DNA from: Alcaligenes faecalis
GTDB taxonomy: Bacteria > Pseudomonadota > Gammaproteobacteria > Burkholderiales > Burkholderiaceae_B
Assembly (NCBI RefSeq): GCF_041521385.1
Contig: NZ_CP168006.1
Coordinates: forward strand, 372,001 to 436,000
Reading direction: 5' to 3'
DNA length: 64,000 bases
Made by a program: the position numbers and the translations under genes
Notes under the pieces: generated by a model
Seen by the model: the letters and a program-made list of their open reading frames with translations, nothing else
What the model was told of the DNA's origin: nothing
Databases searched by the model: none
Part shown: positions 17,914-28,485 of the stretch, one piece after another
Numbering within the stretch: position 1 is the first letter of the stretch
Layout: each line of letters opens with the position of its first letter

Positions 17914-19221
17914 TTATGCCTCGGAGGGCGCAAACTGCTCGGCTTCGGTCGAGCCGGCCAGTGCGGTTGTCGAGGACTTACCGGCTTCCACTGTCTGAGT
18001 GACAGCGTCAAAGTAGCCTGTACCCACTTCGCGCTGGTGTTTCACAGCGGTAAAGCCCAGGGGTGCAGCAGCGAACTCTTTTTCCTGCAGTTGAACGAAG
18101 GCGCTCATCTGGTTGCGGGCGTAGCCGTGGGCCAGTTCGAACATGCCATAGTTCAGTGCGTGGAAACCAGCCAGGGTAATGAACTGGAACTTGTAGCCCA
18201 TGGCACCCAGCTCGCGCTGGAACTTGGCAATGGTAGCGTCGTCCAGATTCTTCTTCCAGTTGAACGATGGCGAGCAGTTGTAGGACAGCAACTTGCCAGG
18301 AAACTGACGATGGATGGCTTCCGCAAAGCGACGTGCGTATTCCAGATCCGGTGTGGAGGTTTCGCACCAGACCAGGTCGGCGTAAGGCGCGTAGGCCAGA
18401 CCACGGGCAATGGCTTGGTCCAGACCGGCACGAGTGCGGTAGAAACCTTCCACCGTACGTTCATCCAGAATGAAGGGGCGATCATACTCGTCCACATCGC
18501 TGGTGATCAGGTCTGCTGCGTCTGCATCGGTACGGGCAACCAGAATCGTGGGAACGTCCAGCACGTCAGCCGCCAGACGAGCAGCCACCAGCTTGGAGAT
18601 AGCCTCACGAGTGGGCACCAGCACCTTGCCACCCAAGTGTCCACATTTCTTGGCTGAGGCCAGTTGATCCTCGAAGTGAACGCCAGCAGCACCCGCCACA
18701 ATCATGGCTTTCATCAGTTCAAATGCGTTCAGCACACCACCGAAACCGGCTTCCGCGTCGGCCACAATAGGAGCGAAGTAATCCACGTAGCCTTCGTCGC
18801 CCGGGTTCACCCCTTCCATCCACTGGATCTGATCACAGCGGGCCAGGGAGTTGTTGATGCGACGCACCACGGAAGGCACCGAGTTAACGGGGTACAGCGA
18901 TTGGTCAGGGTACATTTCGCCGGCGCTGTTGGCGTCGCCAGCCACTTGCCAACCCGACAAGTAAATCGCTTTCAAACCAGCCTTGACCTGTTGCATGGCC
19001 TGGTTACCCGTCAGGGCGCCCAGTGCATTCACAAAGGGTTCCTGATTGATGGATTGCCACAGACGCTCAGCGCCACGGCGAGCCAGCGTGTGCTCCTCGA
19101 CCAGAGAACCACGCAAACGAATGACTTCCTCAGCGGTGTAAGCACGCTTGATACCTTGCCAGCGTGGATCTTCTGCCCAGCGTTTTTGCAAGTTGCGGAT
19201 CTCAGTTTCTCGAGCATTCAT
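17914..19221 (-). CDS. aceA: Isocitrate lyase
   Basis: AceA cleaves isocitrate to succinate and glyoxylate, the entry to the glyoxylate shunt used on acetate, fatty acids and other C2-yielding carbon. The 435 residues match E. coli AceA (434). The signature KKCGH is at 191-195 with catalytic C193, and [11 protein letters not shown] and [12 protein letters not shown] are typical. Its ATG has AGGAG upstream. It is monocistronic with its own terminator; malate synthase is not in the window. The upstream region has a 12-base palindrome, TCTTATATAAGA (19302-19313), overlapping likely promoter sequence. Confidence 0.97.
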   Translation of the reverse strand: MNARETEIRNLQKRWAEDPRWQGIKRAYTAEEVIRLRGSLVEEHTLARRGAERLWQSINQEPFVNALGALTGNQAMQQVKAGLKAIYLSGWQVAGDANSAGEMYPDQSLYPVNSVPSVVRRINNSLARCDQIQWMEGVNPGDEGYVDYFAPIVADAEAGFGGVLNAFELMKAMIVAGAAGVHFEDQLASAKKCGHLGGKVLVPTREAISKLVAARLAADVLDVPTILVARTDADAADLITSDVDEYDRPFILDERTVEGFYRTRAGLDQAIARGLAYAPYADLVWCETSTPDLEYARRFAEAIHRQFPGKLLSYNCSPSFNWKKNLDDATIAKFQRELGAMGYKFQFITLAGFHALNYGMFELAHGYARNQMSAFVQLQEKEFAAAPLGFTAVKHQREVGTGYFDAVTQTVEAGKSSTTALAGSTEAEQFAPSEA

Positions 19222-19528
19222 GATGGACTCCTAAGATGGATTTAACAGTGAACAAGATGACTACAGTCTACCCAAATGCTGCATTGCAACCATGTTTTCT
19301 ATCTTATATAAGAGTAAATATTTTTTTGTTAAATATCATGCACATACACAATTTATTTCGAGATATGAAATGACTTACCTGTTTATGAAATGAAAAAATG
19401 TGCGGCGCGAAAGCCGTTTTTTGCATACTGAGACAAGGATTTCACAATGTGGGATAATCCTTCTTATGCCGCCCGGTGAACACCTCCCCCAGCACCGGTT
19501 TTCTTGTCTATTTCTGCAATACCCGCCA
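19222..19528. other. Divergent region between aceA and queF
   Basis: These 307 A/T-rich bases hold the palindrome TCTTATATAAGA (19302-19313) on the aceA side. On the queF side are a small plus-strand hairpin with a T6 run (CGGC/GCCG near 19404-19423) and a second hairpin, CCGGTG/CACCGG (19473-19498), followed by a short T-rich tract just before queF. No coding sequence is supported. Confidence 0.45.
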
Positions 19529-20356
19529 ATGAGCAACACCTCCCCACTGAAAGACTCGCCTCTTGGACATGATGTGGTGTATCCCACGCGGTACGATCCC
19601 AGTGTCCTGTTTGGCATTGATCGCTCCCTGAACCGACAGGCACTTCGCATTCCGGAACAATGGCATGGTGCCGACATCTGGAACGGTTACGAAATCTCCT
19701 GGCTCAATCCCAAGGGAAAGCCCGTTGTCGCTCTGGCACGTTTTGTCATTCCCTGGAACAGCCCACGCATCATCGAGTCCAAGTCTTTCAAGCTTTACCT
19801 GAACTCGTTTAATGATGAGCTTGTGGAAGACATGGCCAGTCTTGTACAGCGCATGGAGCACGACTTGAGTACGGTTGCCGGTGCGGCCGTCAATGTGACG
19901 CTGATTCCGCTCAGCACCTTGAATGGTCAGCCTATTGCCCAACTGGACGGCCACTGCATTGATGAGCTGGATATCAGTATTCAGGACTACACGCCACAAA
20001 GCGGTTTGCTGAAATGCCTGCCAGACGCCCCCATCGTGACCGAGTCTCTAGTCTCTGATTTGCTCAAGTCCAATTGCCCTGTCACGGGCCAGCCCGACTG
20101 GGGCAGTGTGCAAGTACGCTATACCGGACCGCAGATTGATCCGGCTTCCTTGCTGCGCTATATCGTCTCGCTGCGCCGTCACACTGAATTCCATGAACAT
20201 TGTGTGGAACGTCTCTACAGCGATATCCAGCAAAGCTGCCAACCAGAGCGTTTGCGGGTGTATGCGCGTTACACCCGCCGTGGAGGCCTGGATATCAACC
20301 CCTGGCGCAGCAGCCATGCGGACAGTGTGGAAGAGCCACGACTCGCCCGTCAGTGA
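19529..20356 (+). CDS. queF: NADPH-dependent 7-cyano-7-deazaguanine reductase QueF
   Basis: QueF reduces the nitrile preQ0 to preQ1, a committed step to queuosine. From ATG 19529 the protein has 275 residues, the long two-half (YqcD/E. coli) form. Catalytic C183 and D190 lie in SNCPVTGQPDWG; the QueF motif ESKSFKLYLNSFN (83-95) and HTEFHEHCVERL (218-229) are present. A further 43 codons upstream are open but include no good start. It pairs functionally with queH at 5.8 kb. A bidirectional terminator follows. Confidence 0.95.
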   Translation: MSNTSPLKDSPLGHDVVYPTRYDPSVLFGIDRSLNRQALRIPEQWHGADIWNGYEISWLNPKGKPVVALARFVIPWNSPRIIESKSFKLYLNSFNDELVEDMASLVQRMEHDLSTVAGAAVNVTLIPLSTLNGQPIAQLDGHCIDELDISIQDYTPQSGLLKCLPDAPIVTESLVSDLLKSNCPVTGQPDWGSVQVRYTGPQIDPASLLRYIVSLRRHTEFHEHCVERLYSDIQQSCQPERLRVYARYTRRGGLDINPWRSSHADSVEEPRLARQ

Positions 20357-20459
20357 TCGCTATATAAAGCTGGATAGAGATGCTTGAACCGGGAAGACCA
20401 ATGCGCTTTTCTGTTTTTACAGTACCAAGCCCCGCGCCAAGACACAGCCTGGACAGGCA

Positions 20460-20498
20460 AAAACCCCAAAAACCTGATAGGTTTTTGGGGTTTTCTTT
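20460..20498. terminator. Bidirectional terminator between queF and the MFS gene
   Basis: CCCCAAAAACCT (20464-20475) pairs with AGGTTTTTGGGG (20479-20490), flanked by AAAA on the left and TTTTCTTTT on the right. It serves both convergent genes. Confidence 0.92.
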
Positions 20499-20536
20499 TA
20501 TGGCTGTCCAAGTAGCCATGAATCGCTTCAAGTCAA

Positions 20537-21787
20537 TCAGGACTTGGTTGCGCGGCTGACGGTAGAGGCCACATACACGGCCAAGCCAGCCGCCGTCCAA
20601 TACCCGACGGCTGCGCCATACCAGGGAGCCTGCGTCAATCCCATGTCCAGCAGCAAGCCAAAACCCACCGGTGCCAGGGAAGAACCGACGTCCATGCCAG
20701 AGTAAACCAAGCCGTAAACAGCACCCGTAGAGCCTTTGGGGGTGACACGGCGTATCAACATGTCTCGCGATGGCGAGGCGATGCCCGAGCAGAAACCAGC
20801 CGCCCCCACGACAAACAAGGCCAGAGATGGCATAACCCACCCGGCACCCAGCACCAGCAGCAAAATCCCCGACACGCACAGTGACACAAACACGATCAGC
20901 TCAGAGCGCGGCGTTGTGGAAGCGAGAAACCCGCCTACAAACATCCCTGCGGCAGAGGACAACATAAAACCGGACAAGGCCGTACCCGCTACAACCTTAT
21001 CAATGCCGTAGGTGCTATGCAGCATGGGAATGGTGTAGTTCTGTACGACTGCCATGGCCGCCGTGGCAAAGGCGAAGAACAAAAAGGCGCCCCACAAGGA
21101 AGAACGCGACAGCAAGGTAGACAATGTCGTCCAGACCGACTCCTTGCTGGGTGGACGAGCTGCAACGGCACCCGAGGCTGTACGCCCCGCCAGGGCGTCC
21201 CGATTCATCAGCACCAGTACCAAAACAGCCGCAATCAAGGCCGCTGCCGACAACACGGCAACGCGCCAATTGAAATAGATAGTCAGCGTGGTGATAAAAA
21301 CAGGGGTCAAGGCCCAACCCAGATTTCCCGTCAAGCCGTGGGCACTAAAGGCGTGGCCCAGACGAGCCGGGCTGACACGATGATTAAGAATGGAGTAGTC
21401 CACGGGATGAAACACCGCATTGCCCACCCCACCAATCAGCGCGGCCGCCAACAACATGCCATAACCATTGGCCATGCCAATCAGCAAAGCCGCCACCACA
21501 AAACAGGACAGCCCCACTTTCAGAACCGGCAAAGCACCGATACGGTCAACCAAAAAACCCGAGGATGCCTGCCCAAAGCAGGAGACCAGATAAAAAGTGG
21601 TGACCAGCCCTCCCAACTTCAGGAAGTCGTAACCGAACTCCTGTCCCAAAGCGATGTACAGGGTGGGCAAAATCAGTTGAAAAAAATGCGAACTGGCGTG
21701 CGCAATACCAATAACACCGATTACCTGCCAGTCCCGTGAGCCGTCAGGCCCCGCCCCGTCCAGCGTCCTTGTTGGTGAATTAGCCAT
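20537..21787 (-). CDS. Major facilitator superfamily transporter (fosmidomycin-resistance-like)
   Basis: A 416-residue protein from the ATG at 21787 with about 12 hydrophobic helices and MFS loop motifs (GFLVDRIGALPVLKVG after helix 2, and GFLASTTPRSELIV in the second half). The first-half segment HASSHFFQLILPTLYIAL and the PVDYSILNHRVSPARLGHAFSAHG loop resemble the Fsr/YhjX-like efflux group. Substrate is unknown. It begins five bases after the pgsA stop and may be cotranscribed with it. A longer frame exists upstream but would overlap pgsA entirely. Confidence 0.8.
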   Translation of the reverse strand: MANSPTRTLDGAGPDGSRDWQVIGVIGIAHASSHFFQLILPTLYIALGQEFGYDFLKLGGLVTTFYLVSCFGQASSGFLVDRIGALPVLKVGLSCFVVAALLIGMANGYGMLLAAALIGGVGNAVFHPVDYSILNHRVSPARLGHAFSAHGLTGNLGWALTPVFITTLTIYFNWRVAVLSAAALIAAVLVLVLMNRDALAGRTASGAVAARPPSKESVWTTLSTLLSRSSLWGAFLFFAFATAAMAVVQNYTIPMLHSTYGIDKVVAGTALSGFMLSSAAGMFVGGFLASTTPRSELIVFVSLCVSGILLLVLGAGWVMPSLALFVVGAAGFCSGIASPSRDMLIRRVTPKGSTGAVYGLVYSGMDVGSSLAPVGFGLLLDMGLTQAPWYGAAVGYWTAAGLAVYVASTVSRATKS

Positions 21788-21792
21788 TGCTC

Positions 21793-22365
21793 TCAACGTT
21801 GCTTTTTCTTGATCTCTGGCCAAGCCTTCTGCAAGTAATAGCACATGGACCAGACCGTCAGAACCGCCGCAACAATAATCAAGGCTTGCCCAATTATCCG
21901 TGTCGGCAAGCCCATGACGGGCGACCAATACAGCAAACAAGGAATGGCAACCATTTGCGCAGCGGTTTTGAATTTACCCAAGCGATGCACGGCCACACTA
22001 CCACTGGCGCCAATCTTGGCCATCCATTCCCTCAGTGCCGAAATGGTAATTTCACGCCCAATGATAATCAGGGCGATAAAAGCATCCACACGGCCAAGAT
22101 CGAGCAGAACCAGCAAAGCGGCGCTGACCATGAGTTTGTCCGCAACCGGGTCCAGGAAGGCCCCAAACGAGGAGGTCTGGTTCCAGCGACGAGCCAGCCA
22201 ACCGTCAAACCAATCCGTTGCGGCGGCCACGATAAACACAGAGGCGGCCCATAGATCGCGTGTCTCCATGCTCAACCAATTGGCAGGCAGATAAAACAAG
22301 GCAACGATCAAAGGGATCAGAACGATGCGAAGCCACGTCAGGGCGATGGGCAAATTAAAAGGCAT
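21793..22365 (-). CDS. pgsA: CDP-diacylglycerol-glycerol-3-phosphate 3-phosphatidyltransferase
   Basis: PgsA makes phosphatidylglycerol phosphate in the inner membrane. The 190 residues carry the complete CDP-alcohol phosphatidyltransferase motif D-x2-DG-x2-AR-x8-G-x3-D-x3-D at 51-76 (begins DWFDGWLARR) and about five membrane helices. It follows uvrC on the same strand by 39 bases, the common uvrC-pgsA pairing in proteobacteria. Confidence 0.97.
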   Translation of the reverse strand: MPFNLPIALTWLRIVLIPLIVALFYLPANWLSMETRDLWAASVFIVAAATDWFDGWLARRWNQTSSFGAFLDPVADKLMVSAALLVLLDLGRVDAFIALIIIGREITISALREWMAKIGASGSVAVHRLGKFKTAAQMVAIPCLLYWSPVMGLPTRIIGQALIIVAAVLTVWSMCYYLQKAWPEIKKKQR

Positions 22366-22404
22366 AGCTTGGATACCAACCTAATTTAAAACAAAGGCTC
22401 TCGC

Positions 22405-24243
22405 CTATCGTAAAGCATGATAAATACGTTCGGCCAGCTCAACGGATATTCCATCAACCGCACTAAGCTCATCAATACTGGCATCGGCAACCCCGCTAAA
22501 ACCACCGAAGCGGGCTAAGAGACGCTGACGCCGTTTGGCGCCAATCCCGTCAATATCTTCCAAGCGTGACACATTACGCGTTTTGGCGCGCTGGGCACGC
22601 ATGCCCGTAATGGCAAAACGGTGCGCTTCATCACGGACTTGAGCAACCAGCATCAATGCCGCGGACTCCACACCCAAGGCCACAGGCGGGCGATCATCGG
22701 CAAATACCAAGGTCTCCAGACCTACTTTACGCTTTTCACCCTTGGCTACACCGACCAGTACGTGAATATCCAGGCCCAGTTCCACAAAAACCTGGCGGGC
22801 GATCTCCACCTGACCCTTGCCGCCGTCAATCAGAACAATGTCGGGCAAGGGGGCCAAACCTTCCGCAACCCGCGAGAAACGTCGGTTCAGCACCTGACGC
22901 ATGGCCGCGTAATCGTCACCGGGCGTGATGCCCGCAATGTTGTAGCGGCGATAAAGCGAATTCTGCATCTCGTGGTGTTTATAAACCACACAGGAGGCTT
23001 GCGTGGCCTCCCCGGCCGTGTGACTGATGTCAAAGCACTCGATGTGCAAAGCATCGAGCTGGGCCTCATCCAGATCCAATTGCAGCGATTCAGCCAGGGC
23101 GCGGGTGCGATCGGCACGGGCGGTGGATTCGCTCAATACTCGGGCCAGTGCCAGACCGGCGTTCTTGGTCGCCTGCTCCAGCCAAATCTTGCGCACCCCT
23201 TGCGGACGCACCACAACGCGCGCCTTCACGCCGGTCTGCTCAGCCAGCAAGGGCATCAGGTCCGCATCGGGCAAAGCATGTGAACAGACCAGAACCGGCG
23301 GCATGCGACGCTCCAGATAATGCTGGGCGATAAACGCGGCCAACACATCGCTGGGGGTGTCATCATTGATTTGTGTGGGAAAGAAAGCGCGGTCGCCCAG
23401 GTGACGGCCACCACGCACCATGGCCAGGTTCACACAGAACTTACCACCGGCATTGAGCACCACAATAATGTCTACATCCTCTTTGCCCACCTGCTCCATG
23501 CTTTGCTGCTGCAAGACGGCAGACAAGGCTTTCATCTGGTCGCGCAACATCGCTGCCTGCTCGAAATCCAGCGAATCCGAGGCCTGCATCATGCGTTCTT
23601 GCAGTTCGCCCAGAATTTCAGAGGTATTCCCGTCCAGAAAGCTGATGGCGCGCTGCACATCCAGTTGATACTGCTCGGGCGAGATCAGGTTCACACAGGG
23701 AGCCGAACAGCGCCCGATCTGATGCAGCAAACAGGGACGACTACGGTTGGCGTAGACGCTGTCCTCACAGGTCCGCAAACGGAACACCCGTTGCAGGATC
23801 TGAATGGTTTCACGCACCGCCCAGGAGTTGGGATAAGGGCCGAAAAAATGCCCTTTCCCGCTGGTGCTGCCCCGGTAATAGGCAATACGGGGCGCCTGGT
23901 GGGCGCTGATCATCAGGTAGGGGTAGGACTTGTCGTCCCGGAAAAGAATGTTGTAGCGCGGCCGCAGGCGCTTGATGAGGTTGTTTTCCAGCAGCAAGGC
24001 CTCGGCCTCGCTGCGGGTAACGGTGACCTCGATGCGCGCGACGCGCGCCACCATATGGGCAATACGGGGACTGCTCAGCGTTTTCTGGAAGTACGAGCTG
24101 ACACGGCGCTTGAGATCACGCGCCTTGCCAACATACAATACCTCGCCCTGTTCGTCGATATGCCGGTACACGCCCGGCAGATTCGGCAAATCAGACAGAA
24201 AGGATTTTAGATTGAAGTCCGCGGGCATATTGATAGTGTTCAT
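22405..24243 (-). CDS. uvrC: UvrABC excinuclease subunit C
   Basis: UvrC makes both incisions in nucleotide excision repair. The 612 residues show the GIY-YIG nuclease domain at the start ([20 protein letters not shown]), the UVR/UvrB-binding segment near 200-240, the RNase H-like second nuclease domain ([18 protein letters not shown]) and C-terminal helix-hairpin-helix repeats ([15 protein letters not shown]). The start at 24243, or the second ATG at 24228, lies inside the end of nagZ, so the genes overlap by 38-53 bases and translation is probably coupled. Confidence 0.97.
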   Translation of the reverse strand: MNTINMPADFNLKSFLSDLPNLPGVYRHIDEQGEVLYVGKARDLKRRVSSYFQKTLSSPRIAHMVARVARIEVTVTRSEAEALLLENNLIKRLRPRYNILFRDDKSYPYLMISAHQAPRIAYYRGSTSGKGHFFGPYPNSWAVRETIQILQRVFRLRTCEDSVYANRSRPCLLHQIGRCSAPCVNLISPEQYQLDVQRAISFLDGNTSEILGELQERMMQASDSLDFEQAAMLRDQMKALSAVLQQQSMEQVGKEDVDIIVVLNAGGKFCVNLAMVRGGRHLGDRAFFPTQINDDTPSDVLAAFIAQHYLERRMPPVLVCSHALPDADLMPLLAEQTGVKARVVVRPQGVRKIWLEQATKNAGLALARVLSESTARADRTRALAESLQLDLDEAQLDALHIECFDISHTAGEATQASCVVYKHHEMQNSLYRRYNIAGITPGDDYAAMRQVLNRRFSRVAEGLAPLPDIVLIDGGKGQVEIARQVFVELGLDIHVLVGVAKGEKRKVGLETLVFADDRPPVALGVESAALMLVAQVRDEAHRFAITGMRAQRAKTRNVSRLEDIDGIGAKRRQRLLARFGGFSGVADASIDELSAVDGISVELAERIYHALR

Positions 24244-25246
24244 CCGCTTGCAAAGCGTCCCAATCCAAGGCTGGCGTCGTCGGCATCAGACGACGGATGC
24301 GGTTTTGTGATTCCTCGGAAATCGTGAAATCCAGGCGCGAGAGCAGATCGTCGGCCAGATCAGGACGATTGCATACCAGCACCATGTCGCAACCGGCCCC
24401 CAGGGCAGCCTGAGCACGTGCCAGGATATCACCCACGACAGTGGCGCCTTCCATGGTCAGGTCGTCGGAAAAAATCACGCCGTCATAGGCCAGGGCCTTG
24501 CGCAGCACACGCTGAATCCAGTATGGCGAAAAGCCGGCGGGCAGCGGGTCCACTTTGGAATAAATCACGTGTGCAGGCATCACCGAAGGCAACTGCAAGG
24601 TGCCCAGCCAGCCGTAAGGAGCGGCATCCTCGTCCAGAATCTCTTCCAGCGTACGGTCGTCAACGGGAATCTCGTGATGCGAATCTGCCTCTACGCCGCC
24701 ATGACCCGGAAAATGCTTGCCGCAGGCAGCCATACCGGCCTTGTTCAGACCACGGATCAAGCCAGCCGCCAACATGGACACAGCCCGCGGGCTGCGGTGG
24801 AAAGAACGGTCACCAATCACTTTACTAACCCCCCAGTCCAAATCCAGCACGGGGGTAAAGCTCATGTCCACACCGCAGGCACGCAGCTCGGCCGCCAGCA
24901 CATAGCCCGTATCGGCGGCAACAGCAGCAGCTTTAACGGCATCACGGGTCCAGAGTTGCCCCAACTGACTCATGGCGGGCAGCGTGGTAAAGCCATCCTC
25001 GCGGAAACGCTGTACCCGGCCCCCCTCGTGGTCCACGGCGATCAGCAAAGGCTCATCGCGCGCTTCGTGAATGGACTGGCACAGGGCGGTCAGCTGAGCA
25101 CGGTTTTCAAAGTTACGACTGAACAGGATCACGCCACCGACCAGAGGGTGACGCAGGCGCTCGCGCTCCTGATCCGTCAGGACCATGCCCTGCACGTCCA
25201 CCATGACCGGGCCCGGAGGCAGTACTGCTTGCGAGGAAGAACTCAT
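24191..25246 (-). CDS. nagZ: Beta-N-acetylhexosaminidase NagZ
   Basis: NagZ is a cytosolic glycoside hydrolase family 3 enzyme that removes GlcNAc from recycled anhydromuropeptides; its products can trigger AmpC induction where AmpR exists. The 351 residues contain KHFPGHG (177-183), the histidine loop specific for NagZ, and SDDL (260-263) with the nucleophile aspartate. Its ATG overlaps the acpS stop (ATGA), and its end overlaps uvrC. Confidence 0.97.
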   Translation of the reverse strand: MSSSSQAVLPPGPVMVDVQGMVLTDQERERLRHPLVGGVILFSRNFENRAQLTALCQSIHEARDEPLLIAVDHEGGRVQRFREDGFTTLPAMSQLGQLWTRDAVKAAAVAADTGYVLAAELRACGVDMSFTPVLDLDWGVSKVIGDRSFHRSPRAVSMLAAGLIRGLNKAGMAACGKHFPGHGGVEADSHHEIPVDDRTLEEILDEDAAPYGWLGTLQLPSVMPAHVIYSKVDPLPAGFSPYWIQRVLRKALAYDGVIFSDDLTMEGATVVGDILARAQAALGAGCDMVLVCNRPDLADDLLSRLDFTISEESQNRIRRLMPTTPALDWDALQADEHYQYARGLQSKILSV

Positions 25247-25701
25247 TTAGTATCAGACTCAGCTAAGGATAAGGAAGGAATGGCAGGCGCTTTGGCTTCC
25301 AGCACCACAAAGGCCATGGCCATATCGGATTCATCTGTCAGGGAAATATGAACGGCCCCGAAGCGGGCGTCAAACCAGCTTTGCAGATCCGCAGACAGGC
25401 GCACCATCGGGCGGCCACCGGGTGCATTCAGGGTTTGCATGCGCGACCAGGCCATCGGCATACGCATGCCCAGCCCCACCGCTTTGGAAAAGGCTTCCTT
25501 GGCTGCGAAACGGGTGGCCAGATAGCGCAGGCCACGCACCGGATCACGTGCCTGTCGGCGGGCATAGACTTCTCGCTCCTGCTCGCCCAGAATGCGCTTG
25601 ACAAAGCGATCACCATGTCGAGCTAAAGCGCGCTCAATCCGCTCGATTCGGATCAGGTCGGTGCCGATACCGGCAATCAAACCGGGCGGTATTGGAAGCA
25701 T
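25243..25701 (-). CDS. acpS: Holo-[acyl-carrier-protein] synthase
   Basis: AcpS attaches 4'-phosphopantetheine to ACP for fatty acid synthesis. From ATG 25701 the protein has 152 residues, slightly longer than the usual 125-140 because of a C-terminal tail. [12 protein letters not shown] (11-22, metal-binding D15) and [11 protein letters not shown] (catalytic E) are the family motifs, and [15 protein letters not shown] is the typical end. It heads acpS-nagZ-uvrC-pgsA. Open frame continues 40 codons upstream but crosses the paaK terminator. Confidence 0.95.
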   Translation of the reverse strand: MLPIPPGLIAGIGTDLIRIERIERALARHGDRFVKRILGEQEREVYARRQARDPVRGLRYLATRFAAKEAFSKAVGLGMRMPMAWSRMQTLNAPGGRPMVRLSADLQSWFDARFGAVHISLTDESDMAMAFVVLEAKAPAIPSLSLAESDTK

Positions 25702-25780
25702 GATGTCATCGGAAAAAATACAGCAAAAACGGCATGGGCCGTCTACCAGCTTGCAATGATACCGTGAGAGTGCGGAATAC

Positions 25781-25813
25781 AAAAACGGCCCTGCCTGAGC
25801 AGAGCCGTTTTTT
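25781..25813 (-). terminator. Terminator at the end of the paa operon
   Basis: AACGGC-CTGC pairs with GCAG-GCCGTT across one mismatch, with A5 on the left and T6 on the right. It follows the paaK stop by 19 bases and ends the paa transcript on the minus strand. Confidence 0.85.
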
Positions 25814-25831
25814 AACGTCAATCCGCCAGGC

Positions 25832-27145
25832 TTAGAACGCGCGCTTGTCGATCACACGTTTGGCTTTGCCTGTCACGGTACGCTCGACCATGCCAGAGGA
25901 CAGCACACGGATACGTGCGCTGACACCGATGAAAGTCTTGATGGAGTGGCTCAGACGGCGGGCCATTTGCTCACGCTCGGCATCGTTCAAGTGATTGAAC
26001 TCGGGGCGCACTTCAACCAGGATTTCCAGTTCGTCCATATTGCCGTTACGGCTCAATACCAACTGATATTGGGCGGCCAGCTCGGGCATCTTCAGAACCA
26101 GCTCTTCGACCTGAGTCGGGAACAGGTTCACACCACGCACAATCACCATATCGTCGCTGCGGCCCGTGATCTTGCCAATACGACGCATGCTGCGCGACGT
26201 GGGTGGCAACAGTTGCGTCAGGTCGCGAGTGCGGTAGCGAATGACAGGCATGGCCTCCTTGCTCAGCGAGGTAAAGACCAATTCCCCGCTTTCACCCTCA
26301 GCCACCGGCTCGCCGGTTTCAGGGTTGATGATTTCGGGGTAGAAATGGTCCTCCCATACCACTGGGCCGTCCTTGCTTTCCACACACTCCATGGCCACGC
26401 CCGGGCCCATCACTTCAGACAGACCGTAGATGTCCACAGCGTCGATGCCGGCACGCTGCTCAATATCCAGGCGCATCTGGCCGGTCCAGGGCTCAGCACC
26501 AAAAATACCGATACGCAGGGAGGTATCGCGGGGATCCATGCCCTGACGCTCGATCTCTTCCACGATATTGCAGAAGTACGAGGGGGTAACCAGAATCACG
26601 TCGGGACGAAAATCCTGAATCAGCTGAACTTGTTTTTCAGTCTGGCCACCGGACATGGGAACCACGGTACAACCCAGGCGCTCGGCACCGTAGTGCGCAC
26701 CCAGACCGCCAGTGAACAGGCCGTAGCCGTAAGCCACGTGGGCAATGTCACCCGGACGGGCACCGGCTGCCCACATGGAACGGGCAAACAAGTCTGCCCA
26801 GGTGGAGATGTCATTGGCGGTGTAACCCACCACGGTTGGCTTGCCCGTGGTGCCACTGGAAGCATGCACGCGTGCTACCTGTTCACGGGGAACCGCAAAC
26901 ATCTTGAAGGGGTAGTTGTCCCGCAGGTCCTGCTTGGTCGTGAAAGGGAACTTGGAAATGTCCGACAACTGCTGCAAATCGTCGGGGTGCACGCCCGCTT
27001 CGTCAAATTTCTGCCGATAGTGCGGCACATTCTCGTACGCATGCTTTAGCGTCCATTTCAGACGCTCCAACTGCACGTTACGGATTTCGTCAATACTGGC
27101 ATGCTCGATGGCATCGCGGCCAACCTGTTCTTTAATTGCTGTCAT
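25832..27145 (-). CDS. paaK: Phenylacetate-CoA ligase
   Basis: PaaK activates phenylacetate to phenylacetyl-CoA, the entry step of the aerobic hybrid pathway. The 437 residues have the AMP-forming acyl-CoA synthetase phosphate loop [15 protein letters not shown] (about 96-110), [21 protein letters not shown] and the C-terminal lysine segment [11 protein letters not shown]. It is the last gene of the operon although its product acts first. Confidence 0.97.
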   Translation of the reverse strand: MTAIKEQVGRDAIEHASIDEIRNVQLERLKWTLKHAYENVPHYRQKFDEAGVHPDDLQQLSDISKFPFTTKQDLRDNYPFKMFAVPREQVARVHASSGTTGKPTVVGYTANDISTWADLFARSMWAAGARPGDIAHVAYGYGLFTGGLGAHYGAERLGCTVVPMSGGQTEKQVQLIQDFRPDVILVTPSYFCNIVEEIERQGMDPRDTSLRIGIFGAEPWTGQMRLDIEQRAGIDAVDIYGLSEVMGPGVAMECVESKDGPVVWEDHFYPEIINPETGEPVAEGESGELVFTSLSKEAMPVIRYRTRDLTQLLPPTSRSMRRIGKITGRSDDMVIVRGVNLFPTQVEELVLKMPELAAQYQLVLSRNGNMDELEILVEVRPEFNHLNDAEREQMARRLSHSIKTFIGVSARIRVLSSGMVERTVTGKAKRVIDKRAF

Positions 27146-27218
27146 GGTGTACTCCTGCCCTGCCGCTGGTGTGGTACTTCCGACCCCCCCGGGTCTACAG
27201 GGTATGTATCGTCAAAAA

Positions 27219-27680
27219 TTATTTTTTTTCAATCCCGCCCAATACCGTGCCATTCAGCCGGTACGAGCGCCCACGGAACAAGGCAACGCGCTTGTTGTTC
27301 TGGTTGACCACCTCGATGTCATACACCCCGGTGCGCCCTGCCAGGGAGGCCTCGATCGCACGAGCGGTCAGGACGTCCCCCTCAAAGGCAGGAGCCAGGT
27401 AATCGATAGTGCAACCGGACGCAACCGTCGGTGCGTTGCGAGAATTGCAGGCAAACGCAAAGGTGCTGTCAGCCAAGGCAAAAATAAAACCACCGTGACA
27501 GGTCTTGTGGCCGTTGAGCATGTCGGCGCGCACCGTCATACTCATGTCGGCCTTGCCCGGTGCCACGCTATCCAGGCTCAGGCCCAGACCCTGAGAGGCC
27601 TGGTCGTTGCCATACATATGGTCACTGACCTGCTGGGCCAGTGCTTGTGGATCTTCAACAGCCATTGCGTTGCTTTGCAT
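27219..27680 (-). CDS. paaI: PaaI-type acyl-CoA thioesterase
   Basis: A hotdog-fold thioesterase of 153 residues that hydrolyses stalled ring-hydroxylated phenylacetyl-CoA esters and so rescues CoA. The signature NGHKTCHGGFIFALADSTFAFA (near residues 56-77) includes the catalytic region HGG..ALAD. Its ATG overlaps the paaG stop by one base (TAATG). Confidence 0.95.
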   Translation of the reverse strand: MQSNAMAVEDPQALAQQVSDHMYGNDQASQGLGLSLDSVAPGKADMSMTVRADMLNGHKTCHGGFIFALADSTFAFACNSRNAPTVASGCTIDYLAPAFEGDVLTARAIEASLAGRTGVYDIEVVNQNNKRVALFRGRSYRLNGTVLGGIEKK

Positions 27681-28471
27681 TACTTTCCTTTAAATTGGGG
27701 GGCACGCTTGCCCAGGAATGCATTAACACCCTCGCGATAATCCTCGGATGCACCCAGTTCACGCATCAAGTCGCGCTCCAGATCCAACTGTTGATCAAGC
27801 GAATGGGCATCACTGGCATAAATCGCTTTCTTGGCATAGGCCAGACCTTTGGTCGGAGCCTGAGCAAAATGGGCGGCCAACTCATTCAGGCGAGCCTGGA
27901 ATGCGTCGTCATCCACACATTCCCAGATCAGGCCCCACTGAGCAGCCTGCTCGGCCGAGAGCTTATCGCCCAGCAAAGACAAACCCATCGCACGTGCCGT
28001 ACCCACCAGACGAGGCAGGAAGAAGGTACCGCCAGTGTCAGGCAACAAGCCCAGACGGCAAAACGGCTGAATGAAGCTGGCCGAACGAGTGGCGATCACG
28101 ATGTCGCCGGCCAGAGCCAGGTTCGCGCCAGCACCGGCGGCCACACCATTGACACCCACCACCACAGGGGCCGCCAGCGCACGCAGACGGCGCACCAGCG
28201 GTGCGTAGAATTTTTCAATGGTGGCACCCAGATCCACGGGGGCATCGCCCGCGCTCATCTGACGCTCGGACAGGTCCTGGCCGGCGCAAAAGCCACGGCC
28301 ATTACCAGTCAGAATCAGCACACGCAGATCCGCGCACTGTTCCACTTTATCCAGAGCCTGAGCCAGCTCGCCGTGCATATCGGCCGTGAAGCTGTTGAGC
28401 TTGTCGGGACGATTCAAGGTAATGCGTGCTACGCCATTTTCCAGCTGAAATTGAATACTTTGGTCAGTCAC
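27680..28471 (-). CDS. paaG: 2-(1,2-epoxy-1,2-dihydrophenyl)acetyl-CoA isomerase
   Basis: PaaG is a crotonase-fold enzyme that isomerises the ring epoxide to oxepin-CoA. The 263 residues show GRGFCAGQDLSER (oxyanion hole, about 58-70), VNGVAAGAGANLALAGDIVIA (about 107-127) and the PaaG end AFLGKRAPQFKGK. It lies 14 bases after paaN and is coupled to paaI. Confidence 0.95.
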   Translation of the reverse strand: MTDQSIQFQLENGVARITLNRPDKLNSFTADMHGELAQALDKVEQCADLRVLILTGNGRGFCAGQDLSERQMSAGDAPVDLGATIEKFYAPLVRRLRALAAPVVVGVNGVAAGAGANLALAGDIVIATRSASFIQPFCRLGLLPDTGGTFFLPRLVGTARAMGLSLLGDKLSAEQAAQWGLIWECVDDDAFQARLNELAAHFAQAPTKGLAYAKKAIYASDAHSLDQQLDLERDLMRELGASEDYREGVNAFLGKRAPQFKGK

Positions 28472-28485
28472 CTGGCCACCCTCCT

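Noticed and set aside
19470..19528. preQ1 riboswitch before queF
   Set aside because: The hairpin does not fit the type I pseudoknot with its A-rich tail, and I could not fit types II or III.
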